64,000 nucleotides of DNA from a virus. The notes beneath the pieces were generated by a model. That model worked only from the letters and a program-made list of their open reading frames with translations, made no database searches and was not told the origin of the DNA. Location: positions 1 through 64,000 of the IMG/VR virus record IMGVR_UViG_3300044797_000185; one strand, 5' to 3'. Every line of letters starts with the position of its first letter. Positions within the stretch are counted from its first letter, which is position 1. Shown one piece after another: positions 24,143-31,486 of this stretch. Made by a program: the position numbers and the translations under genes.

Positions 24143-24958
24143 ATGGCCTTAGTAATACCTCAACCACCAGTACTTACAAATATTGGATCTAACTTCTTTA
24201 CAGTTAACGTATTACCAAATAATCCAGTTGGTACGTTTTATGCTATCCAAGTTATTTTTAATGGGACGGGTGGATTTCTTAATGCTCAGGGTGTAATTCA
24301 ACCAGTTCAGATGTGGATTAATACAACATTGATTCAGGTTACTGGTCTTACTCCTGGTAACAATTACTCCGTTCGTTTGAGTGCAGCCGATGATGCTATC
24401 GGCACTAATCAAACAGCATTTGGAACTTTAGCTAGTACCACGACCTTAACAGGAGTAACAAGTCCTTTTGCTACAACTTTTACAAGTGCGGAACAAATTG
24501 TTATTCAACAAAGTCGAAAACTTATGCCAGAAATTTTTTCTCGTAATACAAGAGATGAAAAAATCTTGGCTTATGCTAATTTGATTCTTACAGATATTAA
24601 CTTCTTTCCTCCATTCACCAACTTCACGATCACTGATGTTGTTAACAACCCTAACTTGGCCAATTTGCTATATTTCGGTATCTCTCTTATGACTGAATTG
24701 TTCCTACAGGCAAGGGCAACTTTGGAAGATTTTCAGTATAATGATAATGGGCTTTCTTTGAACGTTGATCAGGTTGGAAAAATTTCTCAATCTTATGCTA
24801 ATATGCTTCAATTCTATCAACAGATGATCATTAATTTTAAGAAAACTCAGATTTTTGCAGTAGGAGCTGTTGGTTTAGGGACTCCCCGTTATCAGAGCCA
24901 AATTGGACAATTTCTAAAAATTAGTTTAGGAAGTGCTTTCTCATGGAATGTACCCTAA
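24143..24958 (+). CDS. structural protein with FN3-like domain, 271 aa
   Basis: Residues 10-105 have the fibronectin type III pattern (ITTLIQVTGLTPGNNYSVRL core), followed by a helical domain with hydrophobic segments (LLYFGISLMTELFLQA), which looks like an oligomerisation base. FN3 domains mediate weak carbohydrate or surface contacts on virions. AAGGATAA site. Related FN3 organisation occurs at 26591. Confidence 0.6.
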   Translation: MALVIPQPPVLTNIGSNFFTVNVLPNNPVGTFYAIQVIFNGTGGFLNAQGVIQPVQMWINTTLIQVTGLTPGNNYSVRLSAADDAIGTNQTAFGTLASTTTLTGVTSPFATTFTSAEQIVIQQSRKLMPEIFSRNTRDEKILAYANLILTDINFFPPFTNFTITDVVNNPNLANLLYFGISLMTELFLQARATLEDFQYNDNGLSLNVDQVGKISQSYANMLQFYQQMIINFKKTQIFAVGAVGLGTPRYQSQIGQFLKISLGSAFSWNVP

Positions 24959-25000
24959 TAGATAACAATACAAATAATAGTAGCAGATTTGTTATTAATG

Positions 25001-25009
25001 TGCTATACT
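25001..25009 (+). promoter_or_regulatory. extended -10 promoter, leaderless
   Basis: TGC directly before TATACT (25004-25009); the -35 is poor. The ATG at 25017 begins seven bases downstream. Same arrangement as the stronger promoters in this window. Confidence 0.6.
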
Positions 25010-25016
25010 AATAGAT

Positions 25017-25241
25017 ATGAAAAAGAAAAGTACATTTGATAAAAAGCTTTATGAGTGTCAATGGCAAGCTTCATTGAAAGCAGTAAATTTTTATTTCAAT
25101 AATGAAGTTAAAAGTATTCTTTGGATGCAAATAAAAAATCCGTTACTTGGGAATGTATCTCCAGAAACTATGCTTAAAGCAGGACGATTTGACAAATTGA
25201 TGAAGTTTATTTATACACAGTTAGAAAAGGATAAGATATGA
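25017..25241 (+). CDS. stand-alone MbcA/ParS/Xre toxin-binding-like (DUF2384) protein, 74 aa
   Basis: The second half fits the C-terminal domain of Xre/MbcA/ParS antitoxins: LWMQIKNPLLGNVSPETML followed by KAGRFDKLMKFI. In antitoxins this domain binds RES-type toxins. There is no DNA-binding domain in front and no toxin next door, so it could neutralise a host toxin or have been recruited for another role. It is transcribed from its own host-like promoter and overlaps the next gene by four bases. Confidence 0.6.
   Translation: MKKKSTFDKKLYECQWQASLKAVNFYFNNEVKSILWMQIKNPLLGNVSPETMLKAGRFDKLMKFIYTQLEKDKI
25189..25217 (+). promoter_or_regulatory. possible internal sigma70 promoter
   Basis: TTGACA, 17 bases, TATACA, inside the DUF2384 gene and 20 bases before the start of the membrane-protein gene. 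Intragenic position makes a chance match possible. Confidence 0.4.
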
Positions 25242-25534
25242 TAAAGAATTTTATAGATAAAATATATCCTAAGTTGCTTGAGAAAATTTTGAGTGTGTTT
25301 GATATTTCTTCAGGACCAATTGTTGGTCTTTGGAGTCTTGTTCTTCTTATTGGATGTATGTATTCAATTTATCAAACAAAAACGGTTACTACACCAGTAG
25401 CTATGATTTTTTCAACAATTATTAGCGCGTTTGCTGGGCATAAGATTGTAAAGGTATGGAAAGGAACAGATAGTCAAGATCAGAGTAGTACAGGAGACGA
25501 CAATGGAAATGATTCTACAAAGCCTCAAAGCTAA
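25238..25534 (+). CDS. two-helix membrane protein, holin candidate
   Basis: 98 aa. Two transmembrane segments (about 29-45 GLWSLVLLIGCMYSIYQ and 54-70) separated by a short turn, then a hydrophilic Asp/Ser-rich C-terminus. Size and topology fit class II holins, which make membrane holes at lysis. Start overlaps the preceding gene; end overlaps the next by 32 bases. A non-lytic membrane role is equally possible without a recognised endolysin next to it. Confidence 0.5.
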   Translation: MIKNFIDKIYPKLLEKILSVFDISSGPIVGLWSLVLLIGCMYSIYQTKTVTTPVAMIFSTIISAFAGHKIVKVWKGTDSQDQSSTGDDNGNDSTKPQS

Positions 25535-26051
25535 TTTGAAGAAATGGGCTATTCTAGCCCTTATTGTTATCGGTGGACTATTCGGCTTCAAAGCTTGCAG
25601 AAAAGTGCAGCAGAAGCAAGATAAACAGGCTACAAGCCCTGTTCTAGGCCCTAATCAACAGGAGAAAATCACTGTTGACCCAACAAAACACACAATTACA
25701 GTAGTAACTAAGAATGGAACTACTACTACATACTTACCTGATAGACCTACTCAGATTATTGAATCAAAAGATGGTAAACTTTCAGTTATTGATCACAAGT
25801 ATGGGACTGAAGTTAAGCCATTTTTAGGATTTGGAACAGATTTAGAAGGTTCCCCACGAGTACATATCGGAGCAGATTTATTCTATTGGAATAAATTTGA
25901 CTTAGGAACTGGACTTGCTTTTAATGCAACACACCTGAAAGATACACGATTAGCTCTTAACTTGTCATACAATTTTTATAGTAACACGAGTATTGCTTTC
26001 TCATTTGACAACCATAAAACACCTGGACTCTTCCTTAAAGTTCGTTTCTAA
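25503..26051 (+). CDS. membrane-anchored protein with beta-rich C-terminus, 182 aa
   Basis: One N-terminal transmembrane helix (about 14-30) then a charged linker and, from residue 100, alternating strands with aromatic residues ending in FLKVRF. A terminal Phe after alternating hydrophobics is the signature of outer-membrane beta-barrel ends. Together with the holin candidate before it, it could be a spanin-like or envelope-spanning component, but it lacks the coiled coil of classical spanins. AGGAG site inside the preceding gene. Confidence 0.5.
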   Translation: MEMILQSLKANLKKWAILALIVIGGLFGFKACRKVQQKQDKQATSPVLGPNQQEKITVDPTKHTITVVTKNGTTTTYLPDRPTQIIESKDGKLSVIDHKYGTEVKPFLGFGTDLEGSPRVHIGADLFYWNKFDLGTGLAFNATHLKDTRLALNLSYNFYSNTSIAFSFDNHKTPGLFLKVRF

Positions 26052-26086
26052 ATCGTAAAATCTAACTCCTGTACACAGAGGTCCCA

Positions 26087-26590
26087 ATGAAAGATGAAAA
26101 CTTAACTGGTATCTATAAAATTTCATTTAATATAGAAATTGAATCCCAAGACGAACTCGCCTTGTCGGATCTTTCTTTTCTATTGACAGAGGGAGTTGGG
26201 GAAGCTCTTGCCGCAAAAGTTTCTTATTTAGCAGTAGAGAAGGTTGAGAAGACAGGGCATATCGAACCCAAAGTATTTAAAATTGGCGATAAAGTTCAAT
26301 TGAGGGATTCACTTACAATAAAAGCAAATATTTATTCTGATGATGGGTATCATTTTATTGGTCAACCAAGTGATATTTCCGAAATTGTCACAGAAGAACC
26401 AATATCTCTTGATATCGAAGCAGGAAGTATTGGATATGTTAATAGCATATTAAATGGAAAAATAGAAATTACAGATTTAGATAGACCCATTACAAGTTAT
26501 CAAGCTATCGGAATTGAAGCTGTGAATGTCGATCTTATTACAGTAGACGCAGAACAATTAGAAAAACTTGATTCAAATGAGGTAAAGTAA
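26087..26590 (+). CDS. hypothetical protein, 167 aa
   Basis: Unrecognised. Acidic, with a small-barrel-like centre (FKIGDKVQLRDSLTIKANIY) and Glu/Asp-rich end. Its stop is directly followed by the ATG of an FN3 protein. It resembles no fibre repeat; a role as a chaperone or linker for the next protein is only a guess. Confidence 0.6.
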   Translation: MKDENLTGIYKISFNIEIESQDELALSDLSFLLTEGVGEALAAKVSYLAVEKVEKTGHIEPKVFKIGDKVQLRDSLTIKANIYSDDGYHFIGQPSDISEIVTEEPISLDIEAGSIGYVNSILNGKIEITDLDRPITSYQAIGIEAVNVDLITVDAEQLEKLDSNEVK

Positions 26591-27754
26591 ATGCCTTTTA
26601 CACCTGTCACTCCTATAATCTCAAGCGTTACAGATCATACAGCTATAATTACCAAAGGTTCTGATGGCAATGGAGCTGGTACATATTATTCTTTCCAAGT
26701 TACGTATAATGTAGGTTTAGTCACTCAGGTAAAGTATTTATTTTCCGATGGAACTTTTAGTGATATTCCAGTTTGGATGAATGTTACTTCCATAACTGCT
26801 ACCGCTTTGATTCCTAATACCTTATTTAGTGTTGCATTAGCAGCTGCAACGGATGCTCTTGGTACAGGGAATACGGGGTATGGACCTCCAGCTACTTTTA
26901 CAACGGCATCTTCGATCCCATTGTTTCAGCCCTTCAGTGCAATTTATTCCACTCAAGTAACTGCTAATTGGTTGCCAAATTTTAATAATGATGAAACACA
27001 ATATTTCGTTCAGCTTTCTACAGATCCCGCATTTAACTTTAATGTAATTAATAGTGGATGGGTTACAGATAATTCTTATGTTTTTAACAATCTTCTACCT
27101 AATACAATTTATTATGGGGAAGTAAAGTCACGTAACAGTGTACTTGCAGAAACGGCATATACTACTTTAGGATCAGTTACTCTTCCAGCTGGTCCCGCTA
27201 CGGTTATGGGAACTCGTTCGACGAATCTCTTGGCCAACCGTGGCTTTCTTATTCAATGGGCAGCAAATGTTGAGCCTAATATCTTTGTTTACAGAGTATA
27301 TAGAAGCAGCAGCCCAACTGATAACAGTAGTTTTCAAGTTATTGGTACAACTCCAGCAAATGTAACTTCTTTTGTTGATAATGTTCCATTTACGTTTGGA
27401 ATTTCTTGGTATTATAAGGTAACTGCTTTAGATAATGGGAATAACGAAAGTAGTTTAAGTTTAACTTCTCCTGTACAAGACATGAGCTTTAGCCAGTTTG
27501 TCGAACAACCTTTCCCAACTCAAGTTGAAGTTAATGATTTGATTAATGGTGAAATTCCAAGTGGTTCATTGAATGGTACGAATGTGTTATTTACAACTAC
27601 CTATCCATTTAAGGCTAGTACGCTTTCTGTATTTTTAAATGGTGTAAAATTGATGAGAAATGTCGATTATACTTTGAATATTCCACAGCAATTTACTTTG
27701 GTTAGTGCACCACTTTCAACTGATTACCTACGTGTCGATTACTTGAAATTCTAA
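26591..27754 (+). CDS. multi-FN3 structural protein, 387 aa
   Basis: Three consecutive FN3-like units: residues 5-110 (ATALIPNTLFSVAL), 115-205 (YVFNNLLPNTIYYGEVKS) and 210-300 (FGISWYYKVTALDNG). The final 80 residues, with PFKASTLSVFLNGVKL, form a different beta domain often found at ends of phage appendage proteins. Starts at the ATG abutting the previous stop. Confidence 0.65.
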   Translation: MPFTPVTPIISSVTDHTAIITKGSDGNGAGTYYSFQVTYNVGLVTQVKYLFSDGTFSDIPVWMNVTSITATALIPNTLFSVALAAATDALGTGNTGYGPPATFTTASSIPLFQPFSAIYSTQVTANWLPNFNNDETQYFVQLSTDPAFNFNVINSGWVTDNSYVFNNLLPNTIYYGEVKSRNSVLAETAYTTLGSVTLPAGPATVMGTRSTNLLANRGFLIQWAANVEPNIFVYRVYRSSSPTDNSSFQVIGTTPANVTSFVDNVPFTFGISWYYKVTALDNGNNESSLSLTSPVQDMSFSQFVEQPFPTQVEVNDLINGEIPSGSLNGTNVLFTTTYPFKASTLSVFLNGVKLMRNVDYTLNIPQQFTLVSAPLSTDYLRVDYLKF

Positions 27755-27763
27755 GGAAAATAT

Positions 27764-30466
27764 ATGCCATTAAACTTTAAACACATTAATGCTGGTGAAC
27801 AGATATTTGATGGATCTTTTACTACTCCACTTTTTGCAGATGGCGTAGTTACTGCTAATAAACTGGGAGTTGCAGCTGGTTTGACAATCCAGGATATTAC
27901 TTATGCAGCAGTAAATGGTGGAGCTGGTGGAAATGCTATCACAATTCAGTATGTAGAAGATGGAATAGCTGGACTAGAAACTGTTACCGTTTCTGGCACA
28001 GCCATCACTGTTCATATTGGAAATCATACTGTTCTTGGTTCTACAGCCACACAAGTTCAAGCCGCTATTTTAACTTCAGCTGCTGCATCTTTGTTAGTTA
28101 CACCCGTTATAACAGGAACTCCAAGTAATATTCAGTTGGGAACGGGTGTAACATCTTTGACAGGTGGAATAACAGGTGGGACAGGAGTTTCTTCAATTCA
28201 TGCTGACAGCTTTCCAGATTTAGTGGGGGCTGTTCAACTGGTATCTGGTACTAACATTACTCTTTCTCAAACAGGTCAAGCCATTACGATTAATTCTAGC
28301 GGATCTGGTAGTGCAGTTTGGGGCACCATAACAGGAACACTTTCGAATCAAACAGATTTGGAAACAGCCTTAAATAGTAAACAAAATACATTAACTATAG
28401 GAAATTTAACGGATACTGGAACTGATGGTATTACTATCACTAGTGGAACAGGATCAGTTATAGGAAGTGGAACGTCTATTGCACAACATGTTGCTGACAC
28501 TACTCATTCTGGATATCTTTCCTCTTCAGATTGGAATACCTTTAATAGTAAACAGCCCAGTGGTAATTATTTAACAACTACCTTAGCCGATGCAAATATA
28601 TTTATTGGTAATGTTAGCAATATAGCCACTGCTGTACCCTTGTCAGGAGATGTTTCTATTTCTGTCAGTGGAGTTGTCCATGTAAATAGTGTACAAAATA
28701 ACTCTATTATTAGTAGTTCTATCGCTTCTGGTCAAGTTGTTAAAAGTGTTAATTCATTAACTGATGCAGTTGTATTGGCCGCTGGAACAAATATCACAAT
28801 TACTCCTTCTGGTAATACACTAACATTTGCTTCAACAGGAAGTGGAAGCGGAACAATTAATACTGGATCTCAATATGATTTGGCTTATTATGCTGCTAAT
28901 GGAACAACCTTGTCTCCTCTTCCTCGATTGGGGGCTAATGGAGTTGTTGTAACGGATAGTAATGGTCTTCCAATTTCTAGTGGAGCTTTACCTTACAATT
29001 ATATCTTTTTTGATGGTTCTCTCCAAAATAGCAATTTTAGTGCTGCTGCAAATATAAATATTTCTGCACTTTCTTCTGGTGCACCTAATCAGTTATTGGG
29101 TGTATCAGCGGGGGCAAATACTTGGGCTGCTACTGAGAGTTTAATTCATGCTGTAAATACGCAAACACAAACATTGTTACCAAACGGCACTGTGTTATCT
29201 GCTGGTGGTGGTAATACCTCTGTTTGGACAAATTTTGCTGAAATATATACCCCCTCTTCTGGTACTTGGGTTGAAACTGGCAATTTAAATCATGGCAGAG
29301 ATGGTCATTGTGCTGTTCTTCTATTAGATGGACAGGTATTACTTGGTGGTGGAGATGATGGCAGTAATATTTTAAATGTATGCGAACTCTACAATCCCGC
29401 CACTGGACTTTGGACTCTGACAGGTAGTTTTAATACAGCTAGATATTTTACATCTTTCACTCTACTACCTAACGGAATGGTATTATGTGCAGGTGGTGTC
29501 GGAACTGTAGGAGCACTTACTTCCTGTGAACTCTACAATCCCGCCACTGGACTTTGGACAGTTACTGGTAGTATGGCCAATGCTCGAAATTCTAATGGTG
29601 GAACGATGGCTGTCTTGCTTCAGAACGGCACCGTATTAATAGCAGGTGGAGATGACACAGTTAATCCCACTGCTTCAGCTGAAATTTATAACCCAGTAAC
29701 TGGCACTTGGTCAGCTACAGGTAGTTTAAATACAGCTAGAACTTCTCAAGGTATGAATTTATTTCCAAATGGGACTGTATTAGTAAATGGTGGCTTTGGT
29801 CCTGGTTTTACAGCAACCAATACTTCTGAAATTTATAATCCTGTTACAGGAACATGGTCTACAACAGGGAATTTAAATACGGCTAGAGCCGCACATATTT
29901 CTGTATTATTGCCTAGTGGAATGGTATTAGTAAATGGAGGAGGTTTTCCAATCACTAATACTTCTGAACTCTACAATCCCGCCACTGGTACATGGGCTTT
30001 GGTAGGGAATTCATCTGTTTCAGTATATAATCAAGCAGCAACTTTATTGCCTACAGGCGAAGTATTAATGGCTGGTGGTTATAATGGCACTTCTACTACG
30101 GCTGTCGCTGAATTATTTTCCTCTTTAACTAATGAATGGAAAACATTAACAGGTACTTCAAATCAGATTGTAGTAACTAATACGGCGGGAGTAATTACTT
30201 TATCAACCCCTCAAAATATTGGTATAACTTCTACTCCTACTTTTGCATCTTTAACTCTTACAAGTCCTCTAGCAGTAGCCGAAGGTGGAACTGGAACAAC
30301 TACTCCTAGTCTTATTGCAGGAACAAATGTAACAATAACTGGTTCTTGGCCAGATCAAACAATTAATGCAACAGGTGGTGGAGGTAGTTTTGATGTTGAT
30401 ACTATTTTGACATCATTAGCAGGAGAAGTTTTAGTAAATTCAAGTGGCAATGTTTTAGTTGCCTAA
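27764..30466 (+). CDS. tail fibre with six-bladed Kelch-type propeller, 900 aa
   Basis: Mosaic fibre. Residues 40-130 hold the QDITYAA domain; 130-450 are fibre repeats (ADANIFIGN, VKSVNSLTDAVVLAAGTNITIT). Residues about 460-790 contain six Kelch-like repeats, each with LLPNGTVLxxGG, a Cys- or Ala-containing ELYNPATGxW and NTAR; this should close as a beta-propeller, a common sugar- or protein-binding fold. The end is a fibre stalk again. A propeller in the middle of a fibre makes it a good receptor-binding candidate. AAGGAAA site before the ATG. Confidence 0.75.
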   Translation: MPLNFKHINAGEQIFDGSFTTPLFADGVVTANKLGVAAGLTIQDITYAAVNGGAGGNAITIQYVEDGIAGLETVTVSGTAITVHIGNHTVLGSTATQVQAAILTSAAASLLVTPVITGTPSNIQLGTGVTSLTGGITGGTGVSSIHADSFPDLVGAVQLVSGTNITLSQTGQAITINSSGSGSAVWGTITGTLSNQTDLETALNSKQNTLTIGNLTDTGTDGITITSGTGSVIGSGTSIAQHVADTTHSGYLSSSDWNTFNSKQPSGNYLTTTLADANIFIGNVSNIATAVPLSGDVSISVSGVVHVNSVQNNSIISSSIASGQVVKSVNSLTDAVVLAAGTNITITPSGNTLTFASTGSGSGTINTGSQYDLAYYAANGTTLSPLPRLGANGVVVTDSNGLPISSGALPYNYIFFDGSLQNSNFSAAANINISALSSGAPNQLLGVSAGANTWAATESLIHAVNTQTQTLLPNGTVLSAGGGNTSVWTNFAEIYTPSSGTWVETGNLNHGRDGHCAVLLLDGQVLLGGGDDGSNILNVCELYNPATGLWTLTGSFNTARYFTSFTLLPNGMVLCAGGVGTVGALTSCELYNPATGLWTVTGSMANARNSNGGTMAVLLQNGTVLIAGGDDTVNPTASAEIYNPVTGTWSATGSLNTARTSQGMNLFPNGTVLVNGGFGPGFTATNTSEIYNPVTGTWSTTGNLNTARAAHISVLLPSGMVLVNGGGFPITNTSELYNPATGTWALVGNSSVSVYNQAATLLPTGEVLMAGGYNGTSTTAVAELFSSLTNEWKTLTGTSNQIVVTNTAGVITLSTPQNIGITSTPTFASLTLTSPLAVAEGGTGTTTPSLIAGTNVTITGSWPDQTINATGGGGSFDVDTILTSLAGEVLVNSSGNVLVA

Positions 30467-30481
30467 TTTTAAGGAGCCAAT

Positions 30482-31090
30482 ATGTCATTTCATAACGCAG
30501 AAGTCGGATATTCAATACATACATCAAATGCATTCACCTATGCAAATGCAGCCGCTAGAACAGGAGCTTCTGGATTAGTACTTGCTGATAATGGTAAAAT
30601 TGCATTACAATCAGATACCATGGATTATTATATTTTAACTGATTACACTGGTCCAACTTGGAAAGAAATTACAGGTGGCGGCGGTGGTAGTTCTCCAGTT
30701 GTCGTTTCAAATTTTCAAAATGGCACTTTCGTTACAAATGCTAGTACTTCTACTTTTGTAAGTACGGGCTTAACTGTTACTACTACTGCTTCTTCTTCGA
30801 TAAGTCCAATTATGATTAGTGCCGTTGTCGAAACAGAAGCTAACAATAGTACTTATATAAAATTTCAGATTTATAGAGATGCTACGATTATTTATGGACC
30901 TATTACGGCTGCTTTTCTTACAAGTGGCGGTGGACAAAGTATTCCTCTTCAATATGTAGATGTTCCAGGAGATACATCTCCTCATACCTATACAATTGGT
31001 TTTGCTCCAGAAGCGGGGGGAGTTACTGCTTATGTGCTCAATAATAGTACTCCAGGTGGACAAGGTACATTGATTGCCATTGCTTTCTAA
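30482..31090 (+). CDS. fibre-associated protein with jelly-roll-like end, 202 aa
   Basis: Short N-terminal domain (MSFHNAEVGYSIH, DNGKIALQSDTMDYYILTD), Gly-Ser linker, then a C-terminal sandwich (SPIMISAVVETEANNST, PHTYTIGFAPE) of the size of a receptor-binding head. AAGGAG site. Likely the small tip protein of the preceding Kelch fibre. Confidence 0.6.
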   Translation: MSFHNAEVGYSIHTSNAFTYANAAARTGASGLVLADNGKIALQSDTMDYYILTDYTGPTWKEITGGGGGSSPVVVSNFQNGTFVTNASTSTFVSTGLTVTTTASSSISPIMISAVVETEANNSTYIKFQIYRDATIIYGPITAAFLTSGGGQSIPLQYVDVPGDTSPHTYTIGFAPEAGGVTAYVLNNSTPGGQGTLIAIAF

Positions 31091-31101
31091 TAAAATAGTA
31101 G

Positions 31102-31131
31102 TTGTAAATAATTGAAAAGATATGCTATACT
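31102..31131 (+). promoter_or_regulatory. sigma70-type promoter with ribosome site
   Basis: TTGTAA, 18 bases, TGC-TATACT (extended -10 at 31126-31131). The ATG follows 34 bases later with AAAGGAG, so this one is not leaderless. Confidence 0.6.
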
Positions 31132-31165
31132 AAAAAAGAGAAGTTTATATAAAGGAGAAAAGAAA

Positions 31166-31396
31166 ATGAATGATAAGACAGCCGTTGTAGACGCACAAGT
31201 TGTAGACGCTTCCGTTGTTAACCCTAGTCTTGAAGCAATCAATGTTCAAAAAGCAGATTTTACTGCTCAACTTGCTCAAGTACGTAAGGATATGGCACAG
31301 CATCAGCAAAGTTTCGAATCCCTTAAACTAAAAGGTCTTAAGCTTGAAGGTGCATTAGAATCTCTAGAATTACTTTTGAAGTCTCTCCAGAAGTAA
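31166..31396 (+). CDS. small coiled-coil protein, 76 aa
   Basis: Val/Ala-rich N-terminus followed by a coiled coil (FTAQLAQVRKDMAQHQQSFE and ALESLELLLKSLQK). Own promoter and AAAGGAG site; an upstream in-frame ATG at 31112 lies within the promoter and is not used. Sits between two fibre genes; probably early-expressed regulator or fibre helper, unresolved. Confidence 0.65.
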   Translation: MNDKTAVVDAQVVDASVVNPSLEAINVQKADFTAQLAQVRKDMAQHQQSFESLKLKGLKLEGALESLELLLKSLQK

Positions 31397-31416
31397 AAAA
31401 AATCTAACAAAAATTA

Positions 31417-31462
31417 AATAGTAGATTCTTATTGTGGTAATACACAATAAGAATCTACTATT
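31417..31462 (+). repeat. perfect 20-bp inverted repeat
   Basis: Arms 31417-31436 and 31443-31462 are exact complements, loop GTAATA. Placed between a coiled-coil gene and a fibre gene, with no T-tract. May act as a two-way transcript end, or as a binding site for a dimeric protein. Confidence 0.85.
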
Positions 31463-31486
31463 ATGTATAAAATAAGGAATTAATTT

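Noticed and set aside
25017-25241. A toxin-antitoxin pair
   Set aside because: Only the toxin-binding-like domain is present; neighbours are membrane proteins and no RES-type toxin is seen.
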